Below are positions 25,229 to 34,072 of a stretch of DNA of 64,000 bases, piece after piece (position 1 is the stretch's first letter; each line of letters begins with the position of its first letter). The notes under the pieces are model-generated. The model was not told the origin of the DNA. It saw only the letters and a program-made list of their open reading frames with translations, and ran no database searches. Source of the DNA: Rickettsiales bacterium (GTDB lineage: Bacteria > Pseudomonadota > Alphaproteobacteria > TMED127); the NCBI GenBank assembly GCA_002690875.1, contig NZGH01000030.1, positions 3,312 through 67,311 on the forward strand. The letters run 5' to 3'. The position numbers were made by a program, and so were the translations under genes.

Positions 25229-26120
25229 AAGAATTCTTATTCTTGGTGGAGGAATTTCTGACGAAAGAGATATATCTCATCTTTCAGCTAACAATGTTAG
25301 TGAAGCATTAAAAAACGAAACAAGAATAAAGCTTCTAGATGTTTCTAAAAATGCTAACGAACTTATAAGCAAAATTCAAAAGTTTAGACCTGATGTGATC
25401 TTTAATTGTTTGCATGGTTATTTTGGAGAAGACGGTCAAATTCAATCAATACTAAATTATTTAAAGATTCCTTATACTCACTCTGGTGTTTTAACATCAG
25501 CTATTTTAATGAATAAAATTATTTCTAAAAAGTTATTCAAAAGTATTGGTGTGAGGACTCCCGAATTTTTCAATGAGCATAATATTGAAAATCAGAAATT
25601 TAAATTTCCTGTAATTATTAAGCCAATTAATGGTGGCTCGAGTCGTGGTTTAATAAAAATAAATAATAAAAAATCTTTAAATAAATATTTAAAGAATAAT
25701 AGAATAAAAAAATCCAACATGTTAATAGAAGAATTTATTGATGGAAGAGAATTTACAGTTGGAATCTTAGAGAACAAGATATGTGGTGTTATGGAAATTA
25801 AATTCAGCAATGAATTATATGATTATAATAATAAATACATAAATATTGCTAAGCACATTATTAATCCAAAACTTCCAAAAAAAATTGAAAAAGAACTAAT
25901 TGAAAATTCACTTAAAGTTCATTCCTCTTTTAATTGCAATTGTATTAGTAGAATAGACTTTAGATACAATGAAGAGACAAACAAAACTTATTTGCTTGAA
26001 GTAAATACGCAGCCAGGTCTTACAAAAAATTCTTTACTTCCTGAAATGGCCAAAGAAAAAGGAATCTCGTTTCTTAAACTTTGTAAAATTTTACTTAAAA
26101 GTTCTATATGCGAAGTTTAA
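25206..26120 (+). CDS. ddl: D-alanine--D-alanine ligase
   Basis: 304 aa ATP-grasp enzyme. Start TTG at 25206 inside murB; no ATG lies before the conserved ILGGGISDERDISHLS. Further motifs: FNCLHGYFGEDGQIQ, GVLTSAILMNK, PVIIKPINGGSSRG (ATP-binding), EEFIDGREFTVGIL, SRIDFRY and LEVNTQPGLTKNSL with the metal-binding Glu/Asn. Supplies the dipeptide used by MurF. Confidence 0.93.
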   Translation: MVSLKKFKRILILGGGISDERDISHLSANNVSEALKNETRIKLLDVSKNANELISKIQKFRPDVIFNCLHGYFGEDGQIQSILNYLKIPYTHSGVLTSAILMNKIISKKLFKSIGVRTPEFFNEHNIENQKFKFPVIIKPINGGSSRGLIKINNKKSLNKYLKNNRIKKSNMLIEEFIDGREFTVGILENKICGVMEIKFSNELYDYNNKYINIAKHIINPKLPKKIEKELIENSLKVHSSFNCNCISRIDFRYNEETNKTYLLEVNTQPGLTKNSLLPEMAKEKGISFLKLCKILLKSSICEV

Positions 26121-26806
26121 TTTTTATTATGACTGTTTTTTTTTCAATATTTATTTTTTATAAAAAAGAATTTCTTCTGAAATTTGTTGAAAACTCTTTT
26201 AATAAAAAAATATCAAAAATATATATTAAAAATATTGAAAACTTAGACTCAAAAATTATTCTCGATTCAATATACCTAAAAGAAGGAGATTATTTTTGGA
26301 GATTCAATCCCGAAAAGTTAAAAAAAGATTTTGAAAAAATAAATGAAATTCAACATTATAATTTCGTCTTAAAAGAAAATGGAATTCTTCATATTTCTAT
26401 TGTTGAAAAAAAGCCTTATATGGTATGGACTTTCTCTAATAAAAGAAAATTTATTGATAATGAAGGTAATATTTTAAGATTGTCTGGATTTGAACCAAAT
26501 AAATTAATTAAAATATCAGGGTATATAAATAAAAAACAATTCTCTATCCTAAATAGTGTTTTAAAGAAAAAAAAACAATTTAAGTCATCAATAAAAAATA
26601 TTTATTATAATGAAAATACGGGCTGGGAATTAATTCTCCATGACAATACTTGTGTGATTTTACCAGAGAAAAAACTTGATGATGTTCTAAATTTTTTTGA
26701 AAGCAAAATTAAAAATTCAGAAATATATTATGATTATAGATTTTATGACATGAGAGTACTTGAGAGAATTTATCTAAATAAAAAAAACAAATGTTCGAGT
26801 TTTTAA
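26108..26806 (+). CDS. ftsQ: Cell division protein FtsQ
   Basis: 232 aa, at the short end for the family. One N-terminal membrane helix (residues about 3-18) then a periplasmic POTRA-like region (SKIYIKNIENLDSKIILDSI, near 37-56) and the beta domain with FVLKENGILHISIVEKKPY and KFIDNEGNIL. FtsQ links FtsL/FtsB to the rest of the divisome. Identity rests on topology, the EKKPYMVW/IDNEGNI segments and position between ddl and ftsA; overlaps both neighbours. Confidence 0.85.
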   Translation: MRSLIFIMTVFFSIFIFYKKEFLLKFVENSFNKKISKIYIKNIENLDSKIILDSIYLKEGDYFWRFNPEKLKKDFEKINEIQHYNFVLKENGILHISIVEKKPYMVWTFSNKRKFIDNEGNILRLSGFEPNKLIKISGYINKKQFSILNSVLKKKKQFKSSIKNIYYNENTGWELILHDNTCVILPEKKLDDVLNFFESKIKNSEIYYDYRFYDMRVLERIYLNKKNKCSSF

Positions 26807-28005
26807 AAAATAACAAACAATATATAGTAATAGACGCTGGTTCTCACAAAATAGCAGCAATAGCTTTTCAAATTGTTGATAAAAAACCACTAATAAGTCG
26901 AATTGAACATCACAAAAGTAAAGGTATAAAAAACAATCAATTAAATGATATAAACGAATTTTCCTCAGTAATTAAATTACTTGTTAAAAAGATAAGTAAT
27001 AAAACTATGAAAAAAGAATTTTTTTGTAATATTACTGATCCTAATTTATTAATTAAAAAGAAAAAAACAGACATTGACTCAGGAAAACTTGGAATTTCAA
27101 AGAAAGAAATTAGAAAGATTTACAGAAAAAGTATCAACGAGGCAATCGAAGAAAATAAATATTTAGTTCACTCTAATCCAAGTAATTTCATCCTCGATGA
27201 AAAAACTGTAACATACAATCCTCTTGGAAAAAAATGCAATAAGCTAAGTCTTTTAAGCCACAACATTTTTGTTGATAATCTCTACATTAAAAAATTAAAT
27301 TCGTCATTTGAAAAAAATAAAATTAATATTACAAAGTTTTTTGAATCTGGTATTGCTTCTTCAATATCGTCTTTGACTAAGGAAGAAAAAAATGAAGGAG
27401 TTGTTTGTATCGATATAGGAGCAGATACTAGTAAGATAGTTGTTTGTTTGGAAAACAATATTATTTTTGTTGAAAATTTATCTTTAGCTGGAAATAATGT
27501 AACAACAGATCTTAGTCATGGACTCCAAATCTCTCATGAAACTGCAGAATTAACAAAGATTATGTATGGTTCTGTTGTCTCACCTTTCAATGAGAATATA
27601 GAAATTAATTTGGACTCAGGGAAAAAAAAAATAGTCAATAAAAACCTCATTTATGGAATTATTAAACCCAGATATGACGAAATACTAGAAATTATAAGAG
27701 ATAAAGTTTTCGATAATATAAATGCAAGAATTGCTATTAAATCAATTGTATTAACTGGAGGTGCTAGTAAAATTTTTGGTATTAAGAACATTTGTGAAAA
27801 TATTTTTAACAGAAAAACCCGTGTAATTAAGAATACTTCGGGAAATAATTCCGTTATGAACAGACCAGAGTTTAGTACTACTTTTGGAATGATAAAATTA
27901 GTAAACCATTTTCTGCTACATAATCAAACGCCAAAATTTTCAAATAACCAATTAACTAAAATAATTGATAAAATTGATAACTGGATTGAAGAAAGTTATG
28001 CCTAG
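26791..28005 (+). CDS. ftsA: Cell division actin homologue FtsA
   Basis: 404 aa. Actin-fold ATPase that tethers FtsZ to the membrane. Phosphate-binding loops are visible in YIVIDAGSHKIAAIAF (near 11-26) and VVCIDIGADTSKIVV (near 205-219), the 1C subdomain lies between them, then LSLAGNNVTTDLSHGL and the adenosine motif VLTGGASKIFGIK. The end DKIDNWIEESY is a plausible amphipathic membrane-targeting helix. ftsZ does not follow; a 64-bp gap and lpxC do. Confidence 0.92.
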   Translation: MFEFLKNNKQYIVIDAGSHKIAAIAFQIVDKKPLISRIEHHKSKGIKNNQLNDINEFSSVIKLLVKKISNKTMKKEFFCNITDPNLLIKKKKTDIDSGKLGISKKEIRKIYRKSINEAIEENKYLVHSNPSNFILDEKTVTYNPLGKKCNKLSLLSHNIFVDNLYIKKLNSSFEKNKINITKFFESGIASSISSLTKEEKNEGVVCIDIGADTSKIVVCLENNIIFVENLSLAGNNVTTDLSHGLQISHETAELTKIMYGSVVSPFNENIEINLDSGKKKIVNKNLIYGIIKPRYDEILEIIRDKVFDNINARIAIKSIVLTGGASKIFGIKNICENIFNRKTRVIKNTSGNNSVMNRPEFSTTFGMIKLVNHFLLHNQTPKFSNNQLTKIIDKIDNWIEESYA

Positions 28006-28034
28006 CATTGAAACAAAATGAAACTTTTTGTGAA

Positions 28035-28063
28035 TTGCCATTAATTTTGTAATTTTTTATGAT
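28035..28063 (+). promoter_or_regulatory. Promoter for lpxC, predicted leaderless
   Basis: TTGCCA (28035-28040), 17-bp spacer, TATGAT (28058-28063). Standard spacing puts the transcript start at about 28070, which is the G of the lpxC GTG codon, and no Shine-Dalgarno sequence precedes that codon. It lies in the gap between ftsA and lpxC, the place ftsZ would usually occupy. Confidence 0.5.
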
Positions 28064-28069
28064 TTAGAT

Positions 28070-29002
28070 GTGTTAAAGACCAAATTAAAAATTGATGATA
28101 AAGCAAATACCTCTATTTCGACTCCTCCAAGGCTTGTTGTCGCGAAAAAACAAAGATCAATAAAAGAAGATATATGCATTAAAGGTATCGGCCTACACAC
28201 TGGAAATAATGTTGCGATGACGTTAAAACCAGCTCCGTCTAATACTGGTTATGTGTTTAGGATCAAAAAGCCAAACAAAACATTAAACCTTAAGGCAGAT
28301 TTTAGAAATGTAAAATCAACCCAACTTTGTACTTTACTGTCTGATAAAGAAGGAAATACTATTTCAACTGTTGAGCACATTTTATCAGCTTGCTATGGAT
28401 TGGAAGTTGATAATATATTTATTGACTTAGATAGTAATGAAATCCCGGTTTGTGATGGCTCCTCTCATGATTTTGTTAAAAAGTTAGAAATTTCTGGTTT
28501 TGATGAACAGTCAGAGTTCAAAAACTTTATTAGAATAAAAAAAGTTATTGAAGTAAAAGAGGGGTGCAAAGTTGCAAGAGTTTCTCCTTTTGAACAAACT
28601 ATGATTTCATGTGAAATAAACTATGATCACGAGTTAATAGGAAAACAATCAATTTCCTTAGTGTTAACACCTGATATTTATAAATCACAAATATGTAATG
28701 CTCGAACATTTGGTTTTTTAAAAGATGTAGAAAAACTTAGGTCTATGAAATTAGCTTTAGGAGGTAGTCTTGATAACGCTGTCGTGTTAGATGATACAAA
28801 AATACTAAATAAAGATGGACTTAGATTTTCTGACGAATTTGTAAGACACAAAGTTTTAGACTTTATTGGAGATATGTCCCTATCGGGCTTTAGAATGCTA
28901 GGGTCCTTTTACACTTCACACAGTGGGCACAGCTTAAATATAATGCTTCTTAAAAAGATTTTTGAATCTCAAGAAAATTGGGAGTTAGTTTGCTCCAACT
29001 AA
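28070..29002 (+). CDS. lpxC: UDP-3-O-acyl-GlcNAc deacetylase LpxC
   Basis: 310 aa zinc deacetylase, committed step of lipid A synthesis. Core motifs: KGIGLHTGNNVAMTLKPAP, STVEHILSACYGL with the zinc His, EIPVCDGSSHDFV, ARTFGFLKDVE, RHKVLDFIGDMSLSG with the second His and the Asp ligand, and the C-terminal HSGHSLN general-acid His. The annotated GTG start gives an N-terminal extension of about 28 residues before the usual family start (QRSIKEDICIKGIG); the extension may not all be translated. Confidence 0.94.
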   Translation: MLKTKLKIDDKANTSISTPPRLVVAKKQRSIKEDICIKGIGLHTGNNVAMTLKPAPSNTGYVFRIKKPNKTLNLKADFRNVKSTQLCTLLSDKEGNTISTVEHILSACYGLEVDNIFIDLDSNEIPVCDGSSHDFVKKLEISGFDEQSEFKNFIRIKKVIEVKEGCKVARVSPFEQTMISCEINYDHELIGKQSISLVLTPDIYKSQICNARTFGFLKDVEKLRSMKLALGGSLDNAVVLDDTKILNKDGLRFSDEFVRHKVLDFIGDMSLSGFRMLGSFYTSHSGHSLNIMLLKKIFESQENWELVCSN

Positions 29003-29052
29003 TTTTAAAATAAACCTTTCAAAAAAAATAAAAAATATTAATAATATTGAAC

Positions 29053-29874
29053 ATGCTAAAGCATATTTTAGTATTTTCGTTTCTTTTAGTTTTGTTTTCT
29101 TGCTCTTCATCAAGCAAGACTAACATAAACTCTGTGAGTAATAAAAGCGATATTGTTCTTTACAAAGAAGGAATGAATTATTTAAAAGCTAAAGACTTTG
29201 AAAATGCCGTTGAGATTTTCACTGAACTAGAGATCATTCACCCATACTCTAGTTTATCTTCAAAAAGTCAACTCATGTCTGGCTTTGCACAGTATATGGC
29301 TAATGAGTATGAGGAAGCAATTCTCACTCTTACAAAATTTATAGAACTTAACCCTGATCACGAGTCTATTCCATATGCAATGTATCTTAAAGCTTACTCA
29401 TATTATGAAAGAATGCCAGCGGTAAACTTTGATCAGAGAACATCAGAGAAAGCAATTGAAGAATTTAGGGCGTTGATTAATAAATTTCCCAAATCAAGAT
29501 ATGCAAGAAAATCCATCGGTCATTTAAACACTCTAAACAATCACTTAGCTGCAAGAGAAGTAGAAATTGCAAAATTCTACCAATCTCAAGGCTTTTATTT
29601 AGCGAGTATAAAAAGATACAAAAAAATCCTATCAGAATTTAAAAAAAGTACACACATACCAGAAGCAATATTTAGATTAATCGAATGTTATATTTCTTTA
29701 GGATTAAGCAAACAGGCAATATATCTTTATAGAATACTTGAATATAACTTTAAAAAAAGTATGTGGGTCAAGGAAGCGAAACAACTAGTTTTAAAAAAAG
29801 CGGGTTTTATTAAGTTTAAAAAGAAAGAACTTGATCTTAAAAAGCTTAACATTGACGATTTTGATTTAATGTAA
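29053..29874 (+). CDS. bamD: Outer membrane assembly lipoprotein BamD
   Basis: About 273 aa from ATG 29053 (a TTG two codons earlier is possible). A lipoprotein signal ends in the lipobox-like LFSC with the acylated Cys, followed by five TPR-like repeats (LYKEGMNYLKAKDFENAVE, SQLMSGFAQYMANEYEEAIL, MYLKAYSYYERMP, YQSQGFYLASIKRYKKIL and YISLGLSKQAIYLYR). The YERMPAVNFDQR segment is typical of BamD. It folds barrel proteins, including the TonB receptor type found here, with BamA. lpxC-bamD-recN order is common in alphaproteobacteria. Confidence 0.92.
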   Translation: MLKHILVFSFLLVLFSCSSSSKTNINSVSNKSDIVLYKEGMNYLKAKDFENAVEIFTELEIIHPYSSLSSKSQLMSGFAQYMANEYEEAILTLTKFIELNPDHESIPYAMYLKAYSYYERMPAVNFDQRTSEKAIEEFRALINKFPKSRYARKSIGHLNTLNNHLAAREVEIAKFYQSQGFYLASIKRYKKILSEFKKSTHIPEAIFRLIECYISLGLSKQAIYLYRILEYNFKKSMWVKEAKQLVLKKAGFIKFKKKELDLKKLNIDDFDLM

Positions 29875-29875
29875 A

Positions 29876-31528
29876 ATGATAAAATTATTATCAATAAGAA
29901 ATTTATTATTGATTGATGAGATTGATTTGTCATTGGATAAAGGTTTGTGTGTTTTAACAGGTGAAACTGGAGCTGGTAAATCAATGATATTAGATTCTCT
30001 AAATTTAATTACTGGTGAAAGAGCAAAATCTGGATTAAGACCAGAAAATGGAAAAGTTTTAAGTGTTTCGGCATTAGTCGATATCAAAAGTTTCTTTTTT
30101 GTAAAAAAAAAACTTGAAGAATTAGAAATCAATTGTGAAGACGAAATCCTAGTAAAAAGAACTATTTCAGATGATGGTAGAAGTAAATGCTTTATAAATG
30201 AAAACCTTGTCACATCTAGTACACTAAAACTCCTATTTAATGATATTATTGAAATTCATAGTCAATTTTCTGAGCAGGGTCTGCTAGATACAACTACTCA
30301 TATAAATATTTTAGATGACTTTGGTGCCTACTATAAAAACTTAGATAAATTAAATACTTTATGGAAAGACTTTACAAAAGCAAAAAAAGACTTTGAAAAT
30401 TTAAATGAAGAAAAACAAGATCAACAAAAAATTAAAGAAAATATAAAATATGACCTTGATGAACTCAGAACTTTAAATCCAGTTATTAATGAATTTCAAG
30501 ATTTAATAAGTAAAAAAGTAGTTTTACAAAACTCTGCAAAGATTACAGAAACCTTAAACTCTGTAACAGACAATTTTTATTCCGAGACCCCCCCAGGTAT
30601 AGAGGCTTTATTTTCAAAAGTTTTAAGCTCACTTAAAGGCATTGAACATTTACTGGATGATAATTCTAAAAAAGATATAGAAAATCTAAATTCAATTTTT
30701 TTAGAAACAAAAGAAGTTTCCAATAATATTAATAATTTAATGAATCAGGACTTCAATATTAATAAATTAGAAGAAATTGAAGATAGAATACAAATCTACA
30801 AAAAAATAGCAAAAAAACATAATTGTAAAGCGGACGATTTAGTAAGTTTTTTTGAAAAGTTAAATACAGAATTAGATAAGCTAAAAAACTTTGACGAAAT
30901 ATTAATTGAAAAAGAAAAATACTATAAAGAAATCAAAGGGAATTACATACAAATGGCTAACGAAATTTCAGAAGCTAGAAAAAATTGCGCTAAAAAGCTT
31001 GATGAAGACATTAATAAAGAATTACCAGCACTAAAACTTGAAAACGCTAAATTTCAAACTTTCATAGAACACTGTGAGCCAAGTAATTTTGGAATTGATA
31101 AGGTTACATTTAAAATACAAACGAATCCAAAATCTGAGATGGGTTTGATTAAGAATATTTCCTCTGGTGGTGAGCTATGTAGATTTGCACTTGCTATCAA
31201 AGTTATTGCGCAAAAGAAAAACCAAACAGTAATGGTTTTTGATGAAGTTGATAGTGGTATAGGTGGAGCCGTTTCCTCTTCTGTCGGAGAAAGATTAAAA
31301 AAGTTAGGTGGATCAAGACAGGTTATCGTTGTAACTCATTCACCTCAAGTAGCAGCATATGGTAAAGAACATTTTGTTGTAAAGAAAATCAATAAAGATC
31401 AGGATACGAAAATAAATGTAATGAAAATAAACTCTGAAGAAAAAATAAAAGAAGTCGCAAGAATGCTTTCTGGAAAAGTAATAACTGAGGAAGCGATGAA
31501 GGCAGCAAAAAAATTAATTGAAAACTAG
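29876..31528 (+). CDS. recN: DNA repair ATPase RecN
   Basis: 550 aa SMC-like protein for double-strand break repair. Walker A GETGAGKS (29-36), coiled-coil arms of charged residues through the middle (about 150-370), the ABC signature region ISSGGELCRFALAIK and Walker B VMVFDEVDSGIGG, then VVTHSPQVAAYG. Starts one base after the bamD stop. Its TAG shares the palindrome CTAG (31525-31528) with the stop of the convergent pepP, so there is no terminator between them. Confidence 0.95.
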   Translation: MIKLLSIRNLLLIDEIDLSLDKGLCVLTGETGAGKSMILDSLNLITGERAKSGLRPENGKVLSVSALVDIKSFFFVKKKLEELEINCEDEILVKRTISDDGRSKCFINENLVTSSTLKLLFNDIIEIHSQFSEQGLLDTTTHINILDDFGAYYKNLDKLNTLWKDFTKAKKDFENLNEEKQDQQKIKENIKYDLDELRTLNPVINEFQDLISKKVVLQNSAKITETLNSVTDNFYSETPPGIEALFSKVLSSLKGIEHLLDDNSKKDIENLNSIFLETKEVSNNINNLMNQDFNINKLEEIEDRIQIYKKIAKKHNCKADDLVSFFEKLNTELDKLKNFDEILIEKEKYYKEIKGNYIQMANEISEARKNCAKKLDEDINKELPALKLENAKFQTFIEHCEPSNFGIDKVTFKIQTNPKSEMGLIKNISSGGELCRFALAIKVIAQKKNQTVMVFDEVDSGIGGAVSSSVGERLKKLGGSRQVIVVTHSPQVAAYGKEHFVVKKINKDQDTKINVMKINSEEKIKEVARMLSGKVITEEAMKAAKKLIEN

Positions 31529-33258
31529 TTTTTTATTTTAATCTTCTTCTTTAACCAGTCACAATGTTTTTTATCGAGGAAATTTGATATTTTAGAGTAA
31601 ACTTGATTGTGATAAGCATTAATCCAATCTTTTTGATTATTATTAAGCAAGTCAAAATCAATCAATTTTAATTCATAGGGAAACATTGATAGTGTTTCAA
31701 ATTCTAAAAAATTCTCAAACAATGATTTTTTGACTAAAACTAAATTCTCAATTCTTACACCAAAGGATTTATTTTTATAGTAACCAGGTTCGTTAGAAAT
31801 TATCATTCCCGGCTTCAAAGATACATTATTAGGATTTTTTGATATAGACTGTGGACCTTCGTGAACACCTAAAAAACTTCCAACCCCATGGCCAGTTCCA
31901 TGATTGTAATCTAACCCGTTATTCCATAAGTTGTATCTTGCGATAGAATCTAATTGATAACCTCTAGTACCAGCTGGAAACTTCAACATGGAAATATTCA
32001 AATGTCCCAACAAAACTTTAGTATAAATTACTTTTAACTTATCAGGTGGGTTATCACCCAAAAATATTGTTCTAGTAATATCTGTTGTCCCACCAAAATA
32101 CTGACCACCGGAATCACATAAATATATTTCTCCTTTTTTTAAAATCTGGCTTTCTCTATTTGGTTTATAATGAATAATTGAACCATTCGCCCCTGTAGCT
32201 GATATAGTGGGAAAGCTCGGAGAAAAAAAATTATTGTTCTCTTTTCTAAATTTTTCAAGTTTCTCTGCAGCTATAAATTCAGTTATTTTTTTTTCTTTAT
32301 AATTTTCTTCCAACCAATAATAAAACTTCACCAAAGCAATTCCATCATTTAAATGCGCTGACTTAGATTGTAAAATCTCAACTCTATTCTTTTGAGATTT
32401 TAAAATTTTACATGGATCATCTTTAAATAATAGTTTATTACCTTCTAAAGTTTTGTAAAAAAAATAAGAAAGTTGATTATCAACTTGTATTTTTTTTTTA
32501 CTTAATTTTTTCAACTTTTGTTCAAATAAAGATATTTCATATATTTTAATATTTTTATAGTTAGATATAAAATCTATGGGTATTTTTTTTTTATTAACAT
32601 AAAACTCAAAATTATTTTTTGTAATTATAGCTCTACAAAAAACTAAAGGAGTATTTTCTAAATCATATCCTCTAATATTTAATAACCAACACAGAGATTC
32701 AGGGGATGTAATAACCAAAATTTTATTATCTACCGGTCTTATTTTCTTAAGCTTTTCTTCAAAAGACTCACCACATTTTTTTTTTTCTAAAATAAAAAAC
32801 TTTTCTGTATCTTCTTTTGGTTTTTCCAACCAAATATAATCTATCAAATTTTTTCTATCATGAATAAGTTTACTATTTGATTGTTGAAGTTTTTTTAAAA
32901 TTTCGAAAATTAAATTTTTAGAGAAACACTTTGTATCCGTAAGTATTTTTTTATTTTTAAATCCAGCAAAAAAATTAATTAAATTTTCCTTATTTAAATC
33001 AAAAATTTTGAAACTTTTTGGAAGTTCTTTTTTGGCTTGTTGTAAGTATCTGCCATCAGTAAAAAAAAAATTTTTTTCCTCGGATAATAATGCATAGCCA
33101 TTAGATCCAGAAAAATTTGTAAGCCATTTTAGTCTCATGTTATATTCTGGAACGTATTCATTCAAATACTCATCACTAGTGGAAATAAAATAGTAATCAG
33201 TTTTCTTTTTTTTTAAAAAAGAACATAGAGTTTTTAAATTGTCATTAATAGATCGCAT
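31525..33258 (-). CDS. pepP: Xaa-Pro aminopeptidase (M24B family)
   Basis: 577 aa cytosolic metallopeptidase that removes N-terminal residues before proline. Creatinase-type N-terminal domains (LKWLTNFSGSNGYALL) are followed by the pita-bread catalytic domain with the metal ligands in order: YLCDSGGQYFGGTTDITRT (Asp, Asp), NHGTGHGVGSFLGVHEGP (His), NEPGYY (Glu) and GVRIENLV (Glu). Overlaps prmA by 14 bp. Confidence 0.9.
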   Translation of the reverse strand: MRSINDNLKTLCSFLKKKKTDYYFISTSDEYLNEYVPEYNMRLKWLTNFSGSNGYALLSEEKNFFFTDGRYLQQAKKELPKSFKIFDLNKENLINFFAGFKNKKILTDTKCFSKNLIFEILKKLQQSNSKLIHDRKNLIDYIWLEKPKEDTEKFFILEKKKCGESFEEKLKKIRPVDNKILVITSPESLCWLLNIRGYDLENTPLVFCRAIITKNNFEFYVNKKKIPIDFISNYKNIKIYEISLFEQKLKKLSKKKIQVDNQLSYFFYKTLEGNKLLFKDDPCKILKSQKNRVEILQSKSAHLNDGIALVKFYYWLEENYKEKKITEFIAAEKLEKFRKENNNFFSPSFPTISATGANGSIIHYKPNRESQILKKGEIYLCDSGGQYFGGTTDITRTIFLGDNPPDKLKVIYTKVLLGHLNISMLKFPAGTRGYQLDSIARYNLWNNGLDYNHGTGHGVGSFLGVHEGPQSISKNPNNVSLKPGMIISNEPGYYKNKSFGVRIENLVLVKKSLFENFLEFETLSMFPYELKLIDFDLLNNNQKDWINAYHNQVYSKISNFLDKKHCDWLKKKIKIKN

Positions 33259-34072
33259 ATTTTTTAAAAATTAAAGATACCCAGCCATCAATATATGTAC
33301 TTTTTACTAATTTTAAATTAAATTTACTATAATAATTTACAATATCATTTTTTTGACTTTGAAGAATTCCTGATATAATTAAAATCCCACCACTAACAAG
33401 ATGTTTTTTAAAATCTTTTGCAAGCTTTTTTAAAGGAAGTAAAAGTATATTGGATACTATTAAAGTAAACTTTTTTTTTTTAAGATAATGATTATTTAGA
33501 CCATAACATCTGTAAAACATAAAGTTAGCAATTGAATTCAATTTTGCATTTCTGTTAAAGCACCTTTGTGATTCCAAATCAAAATCTGTTGCATTTATTT
33601 TTTTATTGGACAATTTATAAATAACAAAACTTAAAATACCTGTTCCGGTTCCTACATCTATATAACTTAATTTTTTCAATTCTCCTTTTTTAAAAATTTT
33701 TTCAAGATTACATATTGCTGAAAATGTACTTGGATGTGAACCGGTTCCAAAAGCTGTGCTAGCAGGAATAAAAATATGTCTTTTTGATACTTTTTTTTTA
33801 AAATTTGAAATGTGAAATTTTTTTGTATCGACACTAGAATTTGAATCTTTACTATAACTGATCAAACTTTTAATTTTTAACTTTTTAATTTTTAAATTTT
33901 TTATCTCTAGCAATTTTGAAATAAAAAACTTATCCCTAATCAAATCTTTTGTTAAAATTTCTACACTCCAATTTTTTTTAATTTTATTGAAACATAAATT
34001 TTCAAACAAATTTTCTAATTTTAATTCTCTAAACCTTTTATCTGAAATATTTATTGAAATCTTAAAAAACAT
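33245..34072 (-). CDS. prmA: Ribosomal protein L11 methyltransferase
   Basis: 275 aa SAM-dependent enzyme. PASTAFGTGSHPSTFS and YIDVGTGTGILSFV form the substrate loop and SAM-binding motif I; ATDFDLESQ is motif II and SNILLLPLKKLA the NILxxPL-type catalytic motif. N-terminal about 110 residues form the poorly conserved L11-recognition domain. Start overlaps the stop of the helicase gene by one base (TAATG). Confidence 0.9.
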   Translation of the reverse strand: MFFKISINISDKRFRELKLENLFENLCFNKIKKNWSVEILTKDLIRDKFFISKLLEIKNLKIKKLKIKSLISYSKDSNSSVDTKKFHISNFKKKVSKRHIFIPASTAFGTGSHPSTFSAICNLEKIFKKGELKKLSYIDVGTGTGILSFVIYKLSNKKINATDFDLESQRCFNRNAKLNSIANFMFYRCYGLNNHYLKKKKFTLIVSNILLLPLKKLAKDFKKHLVSGGILIISGILQSQKNDIVNYYSKFNLKLVKSTYIDGWVSLIFKKYAIY

